Source of the DNA: Pseudomonas sp. ACN8
Lineage (GTDB): Bacteria; Pseudomonadota; Gammaproteobacteria; Pseudomonadales; Pseudomonadaceae
Length of the DNA stretch: 64,000 nucleotides
Assembly (NCBI RefSeq): GCF_002303925.1
Contig: NZ_MRCS01000029.1
Coordinates: 1 to 64,000, forward strand
Direction of reading: 5' to 3'
The notes under the pieces were generated by a model that saw only the letters and a list, made by a program, of their open reading frames with translations, did no database searches and was not told where the DNA came from. This document shows positions 8,632-17,447 of this stretch, piece by piece. The position numbers and the translations under genes were made by a program. The number at the start of each line of letters is the position of its first letter. Within the stretch, counting starts at the first letter, position 1.

Positions 8632-9849
8632 TTAACTGGTGGTTTTCGGTGCCAACCCATCCGCGCGGAACATCCCGCGAATCCCGCGCACGGCCTGGCG
8701 AATCCGGTCCTGGTTTTCGATCAGGGCGAAGCGCACGTGATCATCGCCGTATTCGCCAAACCCGACGCCCGGCGAGACACACACCTTGGCTTCGGCCAGC
8801 AGCTTCTTGGCGAACTCCAGCGAACCCAGGTGTGCATAAGCCTCGGGAATCTTGGCCCAGACGTACATCGAGGCTTTCGGGTTTTCCACCATCCAGCCCA
8901 GTTCATGCAGGCCCTTGACCAGCACGTTGCGGCGCTGCCGATACTGTTCGGCGATGTCGCGCACGCATTGCTGGTCGCCTTCAAGCGCAGCGATGGCCGC
9001 CACTTGCAGCGGGGTGAAGGTGCCGTAGTCGTGGTAGCTCTTGATCCGCGCCAGGGCGTTGACCAGTTCCGGGTTGCCGACCATGAAACCGATGCGCCAG
9101 CCGGCCATGTTGTAGCTCTTGGACAGGGTGAAAAACTCCACTGCAATGTCCTTGGCCCCCGGCACTTGCATGATCGACGGGGCTTTCCAGCCGTCGTAGA
9201 CGATGTCGGCGTACGCCAGGTCGTGCACCACCAGCACGTCGTACTGTTTGGCGAGGGCAATGACGCGCTCGAAGAAATCCAGCTCCACGCACTGGGCGGT
9301 AGGGTTGGACGGGAAGCCGAGGATCATCATCTTCGGTTTCGGGATCGAGCCGCGAATCGCCCGCTCCAGTTCAGCGAAGAAATCCACGCCCGGCACCAGC
9401 GGCACCGACCGCACCTGGGCGCCGGCAATCACGGCACCGTAGATGTGAATCGGGTAACTCGGGTTGGGCACCAGCACGGTGTCGCCCTGATCGAGGGTGG
9501 CCAGCATCAAGTGCGCCAGGCCTTCCTTGGAGCCGATGGTGACAATGGCTTCGCTTTCCGGGTCGATGTCGACCTCGTAGCGATCCTTGTACCAGTTGGA
9601 AATCGCCCGGCGCAGGCGCGGAATGCCCTTGGACGTGGAGTAGCCGTGAGTGTCTTCGCGCTGAGCGACCTGCACGAGTTTTTCGACGATGTGCGGCGGC
9701 GTGGCGCCGTCGGGGTTGCCCATGCTCAAGTCGATGATGTCTTCGCCACGACGACGGGCGGCCATCTTCAGCTCGGCGGTGATGTTGAAAACGTAAGGGG
9801 GGAGTCGATCTATGCGCGCAAAGCGGCGCGGCGAACCTTGTTCGGCCAT
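8632..9849 (-). CDS. alaC: Glutamate-pyruvate aminotransferase AlaC
   Basis: A 405-residue class I/II PLP aminotransferase. The PLP lysine is K244 in SKSYNMAGWR, with the NPSYP and FPSNPTAQ substrate and cofactor motifs and a conserved C-terminal arginine region (DHVRFALIEN). Whole-length similarity is to AlaC (YfdZ), which makes alanine from pyruvate and glutamate in the cytosol. The start MAEQGSPRRFARIDRLPPY is typical. A LysE-type exporter lies divergently beyond a 137-base gap. Confidence 0.9.
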   Translation of the reverse strand: MAEQGSPRRFARIDRLPPYVFNITAELKMAARRRGEDIIDLSMGNPDGATPPHIVEKLVQVAQREDTHGYSTSKGIPRLRRAISNWYKDRYEVDIDPESEAIVTIGSKEGLAHLMLATLDQGDTVLVPNPSYPIHIYGAVIAGAQVRSVPLVPGVDFFAELERAIRGSIPKPKMMILGFPSNPTAQCVELDFFERVIALAKQYDVLVVHDLAYADIVYDGWKAPSIMQVPGAKDIAVEFFTLSKSYNMAGWRIGFMVGNPELVNALARIKSYHDYGTFTPLQVAAIAALEGDQQCVRDIAEQYRQRRNVLVKGLHELGWMVENPKASMYVWAKIPEAYAHLGSLEFAKKLLAEAKVCVSPGVGFGEYGDDHVRFALIENQDRIRQAVRGIRGMFRADGLAPKTTS

Positions 9850-9986
9850 TGTTGCCTCGGATAACGTAAGCGCCCGGAACCGTCCGAGCGACGCAGGTCA
9901 GCGGTGACCTGTGGCGGAATGTAAGGGCAGCTGTGGCAGACTGTCCAGCCTCCATGTAAACAATTTTTTCCGAAGGATAGGGTTCG

Positions 9987-10649
9987 ATGGAATTTACCAG
10001 CGGCTTCTTGCTGAGCCTCTCGCTGTGCCTGGATATCGGCGTGGCCAACATCGCGATGATCACCCTGGCCATGCAACGCGGCTATTTCCAGGGCTTTGCG
10101 CTGGGGCTGGGGACCTGTGTCGGCGACCTGATCTATGCGGTACTGGCGCTGGCTGGCATGACCGTGTTGCTGCAATACGAAACCGTGCGCTGGGTGTTGT
10201 GGATCGGTGGTTCGGCGCTGCTGGTGTACTTCGCGGCGAAGATGATCTATTCGGCGATTCACCACGAGGCGCTGCTGGCGGAGACGGCGGAGGTCGGGAA
10301 CAACTCCCACCGCAAGGAGTTTTTCCGCGGGATTTTCCTGGCCATGTCTTCACCCAGCGCGATCCTCTGGTTCGCCGCGGTGGGCGGCACCCTGATCGCC
10401 CGTTCCGGTGGCGGTGGCCCGCTCAGTTCGGCGCTGTTTCTCGGTGGTTTCCTCTGTGCCGGGCTGCTCTGGTCGGCAGGCCTGTGCTTCGCCGCGAGCC
10501 ATGGCGGCAAGTTGCTGGGGGACAAGCTGCTGCGTTATTCCTACATGGCATCGGCGGCGATCTTCTGCTATTTCGCGGTCTACGTGATTCTATCGGGGTA
10601 CAACGAGTTCGTTGGCGCCGCTGCCGTCGAGCAGTTGCACGCACTGTAA
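9987..10649 (+). CDS. LysE/RhtB-family amino-acid exporter
   Basis: A 220-residue inner-membrane protein with about six hydrophobic segments. The LysE-type features are an N-terminal LSLSLCLDIGVANIAMI segment, where the usual PGP motif is replaced by DIG, and a conserved central ASPSAILWFA-like stretch (MSSPSAILWF). Members export amino acids such as lysine, threonine or leucine. The substrate is not predictable. Its position next to alaC is suggestive only. Confidence 0.8.
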   Translation: MEFTSGFLLSLSLCLDIGVANIAMITLAMQRGYFQGFALGLGTCVGDLIYAVLALAGMTVLLQYETVRWVLWIGGSALLVYFAAKMIYSAIHHEALLAETAEVGNNSHRKEFFRGIFLAMSSPSAILWFAAVGGTLIARSGGGGPLSSALFLGGFLCAGLLWSAGLCFAASHGGKLLGDKLLRYSYMASAAIFCYFAVYVILSGYNEFVGAAAVEQLHAL

Positions 10650-10716
10650 TTGGGCGAATCGGGTTTGGCTTCTATACTCCCAGCCGAACCCATTTTTATG
10701 CGTCAGGAGTCGAGTC

Positions 10717-11202
10717 ATGGATGAGTTAGCACGCGTCGAACCGACGCAACCGCGCTTCGAACACGGGCACTTCCTGCTGATTGCAGGGCTGGGCGGACAA
10801 TTTACCCAGCAAACCACCCAAGGCATTCCCGATCTCTGGGAGAGATTCAACCCGCATCTGGGCCAAATTCCGGGCCAAAAAGGCGAAGTCACCTACGGTG
10901 TCTGCTGCAATTTCGACGGCAAGGGCGGCTTCGATTACATCGCGGGCGTCGAGATCAGCAAGCTCGACGATTTGCCGGACACGTATCGTTGGGTAGAGAT
11001 TCAGCCCCAGCAGTACGTCGTGTTCGAACATCAAGGGCCGCTGGCCACATTGCCGCAAACCTTCCAATACATCCATGGCACGTGGCTGCCGCAGTCCGGG
11101 CGTGAATTGCTGGACGCCCCGGAATTCGAGCGCTACAGCGAAGACTTCAATCCCAGGCTCAACACCGGCAAGCTGGAAATCTGGCTGCCGATCAAGGCGT
11201 GA
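10717..11202 (+). CDS. GyrI-like / effector-binding domain protein
   Basis: A 161-residue cytosolic protein matching the AraC effector-binding / GyrI-like fold: the GQKGEVTYGVCCNFDG, YRWVEIQPQQYVVFEHQGPL and FERYSEDFNP segments are typical. It has no DNA-binding domain, so it is the stand-alone type that binds small hydrophobic molecules. The ATG at 10717 is preceded by AGGAG. A longer reading frame overlaps the exporter gene and lacks support. Confidence 0.75.
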   Translation: MDELARVEPTQPRFEHGHFLLIAGLGGQFTQQTTQGIPDLWERFNPHLGQIPGQKGEVTYGVCCNFDGKGGFDYIAGVEISKLDDLPDTYRWVEIQPQQYVVFEHQGPLATLPQTFQYIHGTWLPQSGRELLDAPEFERYSEDFNPRLNTGKLEIWLPIKA

Positions 11203-11300
11203 CACCTGCATCGAGAGGCGGATCAGCCGATTCGTCTCTCGATGTCCCACGGCGGCTGATTTATGATCCCCGGCCTTTCCCACGCCGATTCCGAGCTGCC

Positions 11301-11789
11301 ATGAACACCGTCATCCGCAACGTCACTCCCGCCGATCTGGACCGCTGCTTTGCCATCGAAACCCTTGCCTATGAAGGTGACGAGGCCGCGACCCGCGAGA
11401 AGATCGCCACCCGCATCGCCACCTGGCCCGAGGGGTTTATCGTCGCGCAAGTGGACGGGGTCGTCGCCGGATTCATCAATTCCGGTGCGGCGTTTCAGGT
11501 GGAAATGTCGGACGAGGCGTTCAAGGAACTGATCGGCCACGACCCGGCCGGGCCCCACGTGGTGATCATGTCGGTGGTGGTGCATCCGGATTATCAGGGG
11601 CAGGGCCTGGCCAAGCGCCTGATGGGCGAGTTCATCGAACGCATGCGTGGGATGAACAAAGCCAGCATCAATCTGATGTGCAAGGAGCGGCATATTCCGT
11701 TGTATGCCGGTTTTGGCTTTGCCTACATCAAACCGTCGGCGTCCGACCATGGCGGCATGGCGTGGCATGAGATGGTGCTTGAACTCTGA
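11301..11789 (+). CDS. GNAT-family N-acetyltransferase
   Basis: A 162-residue GNAT protein. The acetyl-CoA-binding motif A is V-x-P-x-Y-Q-G-Q-G-L-A (VVVHPDYQGQGLAKRLM, residues about 93-109), and the C-terminal LYAGFGF motif is clear. It resembles arylalkylamine-type acetyltransferases. The ATG at 11301 was chosen because upstream sequence in frame is poor coding sequence. The substrate is unknown. A REP pair follows. Confidence 0.8.
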   Translation: MNTVIRNVTPADLDRCFAIETLAYEGDEAATREKIATRIATWPEGFIVAQVDGVVAGFINSGAAFQVEMSDEAFKELIGHDPAGPHVVIMSVVVHPDYQGQGLAKRLMGEFIERMRGMNKASINLMCKERHIPLYAGFGFAYIKPSASDHGGMAWHEMVLEL

Positions 11790-11804
11790 TCCGACGTAGA
11801 TTCC

Positions 11805-11889
11805 CTGTAGGAGCGAGCCTGCTCGCGAAGGTGTGTCAGCATAAGTGGTGTCGACTGACACTCCATCGCGAGCAGGCTCGCTCCTACAG
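11805..11889. repeat. REP pair (inverted)
   Basis: Head-to-head CTGTAGGAGCGAGCCTGCTC units with a 30-35 base spacer, between two convergent GNAT genes. Confidence 0.92.
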
Positions 11890-11935
11890 GGGGGCGGTGT
11901 TGTGTCAGTAATGTCTGCAAAAAACTAACGCGCAG

Positions 11936-12421
11936 TCAAAACACCAACCCCATCCGCCGCTCATAACCGATCCGGCCCTTGTACGCCTCGCCGCTGTCGA
12001 CAAAGCCAAACCTGGCGTACAGGGCGATGGCGGCTTCGTTGTCGGCATCCACCGACAGTTCCAGCCCCCGGATTTCCGGCCAGGCCAGGCGCGCCGCCTC
12101 GGGCAGCGCTTGCAGGCAGGCCTTGCCGTAGCCCTTGCCTTGGGCGCGTTGATCGACCTGTAGCGCATGCAGCGTAGCGCTGTGTTCATCGGCCCAGGCC
12201 GGCAACACCGGCGGGCGCTTGAGCAACAGGAACGCGACGGGCACATTCTCGGCCAGCAGGGCGAAGCCTTTGACGCCAGGCCCGGGCTTGGACAGCAGCG
12301 TGTGCAAGGCGCCGTGGATATCACCGCAGAACCTGATCTGTTGCGAATGCACTTCAATGGCCTCGACCTGTTGGCGCTGCAGCGCATTCAGGCTTTCATA
12401 AGGCACGAGTCGGGCTGTCAC
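11936..12421 (-). CDS. GNAT-family N-acetyltransferase
   Basis: A 161-residue GNAT protein with the acetyl-CoA motif VDQRAQGKGYGKACLQALPE (about residues 100-119) and the C-terminal ALYARFGFVDSGEAYKG motif. It is convergent with the other GNAT gene across a REP pair, but the two sequences are not close. The substrate is unknown. Confidence 0.8.
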   Translation of the reverse strand: MTARLVPYESLNALQRQQVEAIEVHSQQIRFCGDIHGALHTLLSKPGPGVKGFALLAENVPVAFLLLKRPPVLPAWADEHSATLHALQVDQRAQGKGYGKACLQALPEAARLAWPEIRGLELSVDADNEAAIALYARFGFVDSGEAYKGRIGYERRMGLVF

Positions 12422-12498
12422 TGGAGTGTCCTTTTTCCAACTGAAAATGAGTCTTGGATTCTAGCGAGTCTGGCCGTTTGGATTATTTTTATTTCACC

Positions 12499-12525
12499 TG
12501 TCGATTTGCCGGATCGCCGGACGAC
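12499..12525 (+). promoter_or_regulatory. Candidate ECF42 promoter
   Basis: TGTCGA, 17 bases, then CGAC. This agrees with the ECF42 promoter pattern I recall (TGTCGA at -35, CGA/TC at -10). It lies 39 bases upstream of the SnoaL-like gene, which opens the operon that ends in an ECF42 sigma factor. Confidence 0.7.
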
Positions 12526-12563
12526 TAAGGGTGTCTTCACTATAAAAACCACGGAGAACCACC

Positions 12564-12989
12564 ATGAACTCGCAAACCCAGATCCAGAACCTCATCGAGA
12601 ACTATCGTCAGGCGGTCATGGCCAAGGACATTGAAAAAGTCATGGCCCTTTATGCCGATGACATCGTCTCCTTCGACGCGGTCAAGGCCCTGCAATTCAA
12701 AGGCAAGCCGGCGTATCGCGCACATTGGCAGGCCTGCATGGAAATGTGCCCCGGCCCGCACATCTTCGAATTCCACGAAATCACCATCGAGCCGTCCCAG
12801 GAAATTGCATTCGCTCACTGGCTGGCAAATTGCGGTGGCACCAACGACAAGGGCGAAACCCAGTCCTGCTGGATGCGCGTCACCGCCTGCTATCGGCAAG
12901 AAGCCGGGCTGTGGCAGATTGTCCACGAACATTGGTCGGCACCGTTCGACATGACCAGCGGTGCAACGCTGTTCGATCTCAAACCCTGA
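12564..12989 (+). CDS. SnoaL/NTF2-like protein of the ECF42 operon
   Basis: A 141-residue NTF2-fold protein (SnoaL-like/YybH type): an N-terminal helix followed by YADDIVSFDAV, a sheet with WQACMEMCPGPHIFEF, and a C-terminal GLWQIVHEHWSAPF. Such proteins are small binding or isomerase-like modules of unknown role. GGAG precedes the ATG. It lies directly behind the candidate ECF42 promoter and ahead of the YCII and sigma genes, so it is a probable target of that sigma factor. Confidence 0.8.
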   Translation: MNSQTQIQNLIENYRQAVMAKDIEKVMALYADDIVSFDAVKALQFKGKPAYRAHWQACMEMCPGPHIFEFHEITIEPSQEIAFAHWLANCGGTNDKGETQSCWMRVTACYRQEAGLWQIVHEHWSAPFDMTSGATLFDLKP

Positions 12990-13055
12990 TCGTCGGGAAG
13001 CCGAGCCAGAATGCCAATCAGCGACCATCGTTGATCGTTCGATAAGGAGAGCGTG

Positions 13056-13400
13056 ATGAAGTATTTATGCCTGGTCTACAGCGATGAGCGCCTGCTGCAT
13101 TCGCTACCGGAAAGCCCGAAGGACGAAGAATGCATGGCCTATGCCGAGTCGATCCAGGGCAGTGGCCGGATGGTCGCCGCCGAGGCGCTGGAGTCGGTAC
13201 AGACCGCCACCACCGTGCGCATGCGCAACGGCAAGATGTCGATCACCGACGGGCCATTCGCTGAAACCAAGGAGCAGTTGGCCGGCTTCTACCTGATCGA
13301 TGCCAGGGACCTCAACGAAGCCATCCAGGTCGCCGGGAACATTCCGGCGGCCCGGGTCGGCAGTGTCGAAGTGCGCCCCGTTCGACAGTTGAATCCTTAA
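13056..13400 (+). CDS. YCII-related (DGPF) protein
   Basis: A 114-residue YCII-domain protein with the DGPF motif at residues 65-68 (ITDGPFAETKEQ) and the typical MKYLCLVYSDE start. An AAGGAGA site 6 bases before the ATG supports 13056; a GTG three bases earlier is the alternative. DGPF proteins are the conserved genomic partners of ECF42 sigma factors, and the sigma gene starts one base after this stop. The function is unknown; involvement in signalling to the sigma factor is inference from pairing. Confidence 0.85.
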   Translation: MKYLCLVYSDERLLHSLPESPKDEECMAYAESIQGSGRMVAAEALESVQTATTVRMRNGKMSITDGPFAETKEQLAGFYLIDARDLNEAIQVAGNIPAARVGSVEVRPVRQLNP

Positions 13401-13401
13401 G

Positions 13402-14637
13402 ATGCCGGGGCTGCCGGTTCAGGCGCAGGTCGAGCGGGTCTATCGCGAAGAGTCGCGGCGCATTCTGGCGACCCTGATTCGCTTGCTGGGGGATTTCGAC
13501 CTCGCCGAAGAAGCCTTGCACGAGGCGTTTTTCATCGCGGTCGAACGCTGGCAGCGCGACGGCGTGCCGGACAATCCTCGGGCCTGGCTGGTGTCCACCG
13601 GGCGTTTCAAGGCCATCGATGCCTTGCGCCGGCGCGCGCGTTTTGCCGCGACGCAGCCCTTGTTGATCGCGCAACTGGAGGCGCTGGAACAGGCCGACTG
13701 GAGTGATGAAGACGTGGAAGACGATCGCCTGCGGCTGATCTTCACTTGCTGCCACCCGGCCCTGGCGGCCGACGCGCAAGTGCCGTTGACGCTGCGGGAG
13801 GTCTGCGACCTGACCACGGAAGAAATCGCCCGGGCCTTTCTCTCGGCCCCGGCCACCATCGCCCAGCGCATCGTGCGCGCCAAGGCGAAGATCCGCGATG
13901 CGAAAATCCCTTATCAAGTGCCGACGCTCGCTGAGTTGCCCGAGCGCCTGGACAGCGTATTGCGGGTGATTTACCTGGTGTTCAACGAGGGCTACTCGGC
14001 GTCCATCGGGGCCGAACTGATACGTGAGGATTTGACCCGCGAAGCGATCCGCCTCGGCCGGTTGCTGGTGGAACTGCTGCCGGAGCCGGAGGTAATGGGC
14101 TTGCTGGCATTGATGCTGCTGCACGAGTCGCGCCGCCCGGCCAGGACTTCGGCGAGTGGCGAGTTGATCGTGCTGGATGAGCAGGACCGTTCGCTGTGGG
14201 ATGCCGGGTTGATCCGCGAAGGCTGCACGCTGGTCGAACAGGCGCTGACCATGGGACGATTCGGACCCTATTGCCTGCAAGCGGCGATCGCGGCGGTGCA
14301 TGCCGAAGCCCCGACGGCTGGGGAAACCGATTGGCCGCAGATTGTCGGTCTGTATGACGTTCTGCTGCGGGCGGTGCCGTCGCCGGTGATCGAGTTGAAT
14401 CGAGCGGCGGCGATTTCGCAACGCGATGGTCCACTGGTGGGGCTGACGTTGGTCGACGCGATTCTGGAGCGGGGAGAACTGCTCGACTACCACCTGGCGT
14501 ATTCGGCGCGGGCTGAGTTCTGTCGGCAACTGGGCCGGGTGCAAGAGGCGCGGGCGGCGTGGGAACGGGCGCTGGCGTTGACCCGGCAAGAGCCGGAGCG
14601 GCGGTTTATCGAAGAGCGGCTCAGGGCACTGGATTGA
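13402..14637 (+). CDS. ECF42-type RNA polymerase sigma factor with C-terminal extension
   Basis: A 411-residue sigma-70 family protein. Region 2 (LLGDFDLAEEALHEAFFIAVERW) and region 4 (LTLREVCDLTTEEIARAFL) occupy the first ~190 residues. The remaining ~200 residues are a helical extension with YLVFNEGYSAS, LMLLHESRR and AAIAAVHA-type motifs. This size and its DGPF partner identify ECF42, a group lacking a classical membrane anti-sigma factor and thought to be controlled through its own extension. It starts one base after the YCII stop. A matching promoter lies at 12499-12525, implying a self-driven operon. Confidence 0.88.
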   Translation: MPGLPVQAQVERVYREESRRILATLIRLLGDFDLAEEALHEAFFIAVERWQRDGVPDNPRAWLVSTGRFKAIDALRRRARFAATQPLLIAQLEALEQADWSDEDVEDDRLRLIFTCCHPALAADAQVPLTLREVCDLTTEEIARAFLSAPATIAQRIVRAKAKIRDAKIPYQVPTLAELPERLDSVLRVIYLVFNEGYSASIGAELIREDLTREAIRLGRLLVELLPEPEVMGLLALMLLHESRRPARTSASGELIVLDEQDRSLWDAGLIREGCTLVEQALTMGRFGPYCLQAAIAAVHAEAPTAGETDWPQIVGLYDVLLRAVPSPVIELNRAAAISQRDGPLVGLTLVDAILERGELLDYHLAYSARAEFCRQLGRVQEARAAWERALALTRQEPERRFIEERLRALD

Positions 14638-14655
14638 TGTGATACTGGCTGGCCT

Positions 14656-14723
14656 CATCGCGAGCAGGCTCGCTCCTACAGGGGAATGCATTTCAAATTG
14701 TAGGAGCGAGCTTGCTCGCGATA
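14656..14723. repeat. REP pair
   Basis: CATCGCGAGCAGGCTCGCTC and an inverse TGTAGGAGCGAGCTTGCTCG unit, 20 bases apart, between the convergent sigma-factor and LysR genes. Confidence 0.9.
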
Positions 14724-14738
14724 AGGGCCGAAGGACCT

Positions 14739-15593
14739 TCACTCCAGCATCTTGCCCAACAACCAGCTCCCCGCCGGCCCCGGCGGATTCAAGCGCGACC
14801 ACAACGCATCCACCGACACCGTTTTCGGCCAGCCGCGCACCACCAGTTCCTGCAATGTGCCGGGCCCGAACCGCTCGACCAGCCAGCGGGGCAACGGCGC
14901 CCAGCCGAATCCGCCCTGGGCCATTTCCAGCAGCATCAGATAACTCGGCGCCGACCAGACGCGGCCCTTCGCCCGACTGTCATAGGGATTGATGATGGTG
15001 GCCAGGCGCAGCTCGCGGTGCTGCTGCAGTACGTCCCGGTCGACGTGGTCCAGCGTTGCCAATGGATGTGCCGGGGACACGAACAAGGCGAATTCCGTGC
15101 GCTCGTCCACCGTCGAGCTGACCAGGTCCGGCGGGTAGCTATCCTGCATTTCGGCGAAGGCAATCTGCGCCCGGCCGCTTTGCACCAGGGACATCAGGTC
15201 ATCGCATTCGGCGATCAGGCACTCGAGCTCCAGGTCCGGGTAACGCTGCTCGAAGGCACTGAGGGCGGCTTCGAAGCGATCCGACTGATAGGTATCGGAC
15301 AGCGCCACCGTCAGCTTCGCTTCCACCCCTTGGGACAGTTGGCTGGCGGCGATTTCCAGGCGACTGGTGGCGGCCAGGATGTCTTCGGCCCGTTGCAGCA
15401 TGACGTGCCCGGCCGGGGTCAGCCCGGGCTTGCGGCTGCTGCGGTCGAACAGGGTCAGGTTGAGGTCGATTTCCAGGCTGGCCACCGCCGCGCTGATGGT
15501 CGACTGACTGCGGCCCAGCTTGCGCGCCGCGGCGGAAAACGAGCCTTGGGTCGCGGCTTCGACAAACGCCAGCAACACTTCGTGAGAGGCCAT
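14739..15593 (-). CDS. LysR-family regulator of the PACE exporter
   Basis: A 284-residue LysR-type regulator. An N-terminal winged helix (residues about 3-62, with FSAAARKLGRSQSTISAAVASLE) is followed by a substrate-binding domain. It is divergent from a PACE-family exporter gene, the same arrangement as aceR-aceI. It probably activates the exporter in response to a cationic compound, but the effector is inferred only. A 9-bp inverted repeat sits in the shared promoter region. Confidence 0.85.
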   Translation of the reverse strand: MASHEVLLAFVEAATQGSFSAAARKLGRSQSTISAAVASLEIDLNLTLFDRSSRKPGLTPAGHVMLQRAEDILAATSRLEIAASQLSQGVEAKLTVALSDTYQSDRFEAALSAFEQRYPDLELECLIAECDDLMSLVQSGRAQIAFAEMQDSYPPDLVSSTVDERTEFALFVSPAHPLATLDHVDRDVLQQHRELRLATIINPYDSRAKGRVWSAPSYLMLLEMAQGGFGWAPLPRWLVERFGPGTLQELVVRGWPKTVSVDALWSRLNPPGPAGSWLLGKMLE

Positions 15594-15633
15594 GAACTAT
15601 CGCCTTGATCGATGGTTATTGGTTATGAAGTAT

Positions 15634-15665
15634 CGGTGTGGTGACGGATCATGGCAACCACACCG
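15634..15665. promoter_or_regulatory. Inverted repeat in the LysR/PACE intergenic region
   Basis: CGGTGTGGT and ACCACACCG are perfect 9-bp arms with a 14-base centre, between the divergent starts at 15593 and 15686. This is a candidate LysR binding site. Confidence 0.5.
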
Positions 15666-15685
15666 TCACTCAAGGGAGTTCGGCC

Positions 15686-16120
15686 ATGAGCGCCAACAAA
15701 TCCATTACTGAACGTATTTTCCAAGCCATTGGCTTCGAACTGCTGGCCATCCTGATCTGTACCCCGTTGCTGGCCTGGATCATGAAAAAACCGATGCTGG
15801 AAATGGGCATGGTCACCGTCCTCATCGCCGGCCTGGCCCTGGCCTGGAACGTGGTCTTCAACGGTCTGTTCGATCGGCTGCTCAAGCGCCTGGCCATCGC
15901 ACACAACGCCTGGGTCCGCGTGGTGCATGCGCTGTTGTTCGAAGGCGGACTGGTGGCCCTGGGCGTACCGCTGATCGCCTGGTGGCTGAATGTCAGTCTG
16001 TGGCAAGCGTTCCTGCTGGATATCGGTGTGTTGCTGTTCTTCCTGCCGTACACCTACGTCTACCACTGGGCATATGACGTGGTTCGGGAGCGGATGCTGG
16101 TGACTCGCGAAGTTTGCTAA
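15686..16120 (+). CDS. PACE-family efflux transporter (AceI-like)
   Basis: A 144-residue inner-membrane protein made of two bacterial transmembrane-pair repeats, hence four helices. The repeats are FQAIGFELLAILICTPLLAW...MGMVTVLIAGLALAWNVVFNGLFDRL and VVHALLFEGGLVALGVPLIAWWL...LDIGVLLFFLPYTYVYHWAYD. Conserved acidic residues in helices 1 and 3 (E in GFEL and FEG) and the WNxxFN motif are intact. PACE proteins export biocides such as chlorhexidine and short diamines by proton exchange. An AAGGGAG site precedes the ATG at 15686. The LysR gene is divergent. Confidence 0.88.
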   Translation: MSANKSITERIFQAIGFELLAILICTPLLAWIMKKPMLEMGMVTVLIAGLALAWNVVFNGLFDRLLKRLAIAHNAWVRVVHALLFEGGLVALGVPLIAWWLNVSLWQAFLLDIGVLLFFLPYTYVYHWAYDVVRERMLVTREVC

Positions 16121-16153
16121 GTACCGTTTTTGTGGCGAGAGAGTTAGCAGGCG

Positions 16154-17176
16154 TCAGTAATCCCGCTGCTTGCGAAACGCCCAGCGCCCGGCGATCACGG
16201 TAAAGGTCGCCACCAGCGCCACCAAGACCCAGAAACCCTGCGGATCATCGGCCAGCGGAATGCCGCCGACGTTCATACCGAAGAAACCGGCAATGATGTT
16301 GATCGGTAGCGCCAGCACCGTCACCACCGTCAGGGTGAATAGGGTGCGGTTGGTCTGTTCGTTGATGTTGGCGGCGATCTCCTCCTGCAACAGCTTGATC
16401 CGCTCACCCAGCGCCGTGAGGTCGTTGATGATCAGCGCGAACTCCTCGGTGGATTTGCGCAACTCCTTCACGTCTTCCTTTTGCAGCCATTGCGGCGGCC
16501 GGTTGAGCAGGCGCAGCAATGAGCCCGGCTCCAGCGCCAGCAGCCGTTGCAATCGCACCAGCACCCGGCGATTGGCGCCCAGTTCGGCGCGGTTGGTCGA
16601 CAGCCGCGAGGACAGCAATTCATCTTCGATCTGATCCACGCTCTGGCTGGTCTTGCGCACGATCTGGGTCAGCACTTCACCCTGGTCGCGCAGCAGATGC
16701 ACCAGCAACTCCAGCGGGGAACGAAAGCATTCCCGGGCCTTCACCGACGAGCGCAATTTGTCCACCGAGTGCAGCGGTTGCAGGCGGGCACTGATGATCA
16801 ATTGGCTGCGGGCGCACACCCACAGGGTCGAGACATCCGAGGAGACCATGTTGCTGAGGTTGAACACCACATCGTTGACCACCGCCAGCAACGCGGAGTC
16901 GACATGTTCGATACGCGTCGAGCGCGAGCCTTCGTGCAGCGCTTCGAAAAACTCCTCGGGCAATTCCAGATGGCTTTTCATCCAGCGCTCGCACGCGGCG
17001 TGGGCCAGGTTCAGGTGCAACCAGAGAAATTGCTCGTCGCTCTCCGGTTGTTGCAGGTACTGCAAGGCCTCGGCGGAATTGATTTCCCGACCGGCCTCAC
17101 CGGGGCGAAAGCTGAAACCGTAAAGCAGGCCGAACAGATCCGTGTCGCGATGGCTTTGATCGATGCTGTGGTTCAT
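16154..17176 (-). CDS. zntB: CorA/ZntB-like divalent-cation transporter
   Basis: About 340 residues: a large cytosolic N-terminal domain, a long stalk helix, and two C-terminal membrane helices with the signature GMN in FFGMNVGGIPL between them. The C-terminal half follows ZntB (zinc transport) more than CorA: the loop after GMN is GGIPLADDPQGFW. The ATG at 17176 was preferred to an in-frame TTG at 17188. No zinc-responsive regulator lies beside it. Direction and ion are inferred from the family. Confidence 0.85.
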   Translation of the reverse strand: MNHSIDQSHRDTDLFGLLYGFSFRPGEAGREINSAEALQYLQQPESDEQFLWLHLNLAHAACERWMKSHLELPEEFFEALHEGSRSTRIEHVDSALLAVVNDVVFNLSNMVSSDVSTLWVCARSQLIISARLQPLHSVDKLRSSVKARECFRSPLELLVHLLRDQGEVLTQIVRKTSQSVDQIEDELLSSRLSTNRAELGANRRVLVRLQRLLALEPGSLLRLLNRPPQWLQKEDVKELRKSTEEFALIINDLTALGERIKLLQEEIAANINEQTNRTLFTLTVVTVLALPINIIAGFFGMNVGGIPLADDPQGFWVLVALVATFTVIAGRWAFRKQRDY

Positions 17177-17447
17177 GAGGACTCGCAAGGGGAGGCGCCT
17201 GTCACATGTTTTACAGATTCACTTGAGCGGCATCATCGCAAGCGGGGGTGACGTTTTTGTGACAGGAAAATAACGCAAAAAATTGTTCTACCGACGGTCG
17301 GGATTTTCTCAAGAACCGCTCTGGCTAGCCGATCACGCTTGGGTTGAGTTGCGCGCCGTCGGCCTCGGCCGGGACCGCAGACAGGGATGTCCGGACACTT
17401 TTCACGCCTTAACGGGCGTGCCTCATTCCTGTCATGAGTACCCTGCG

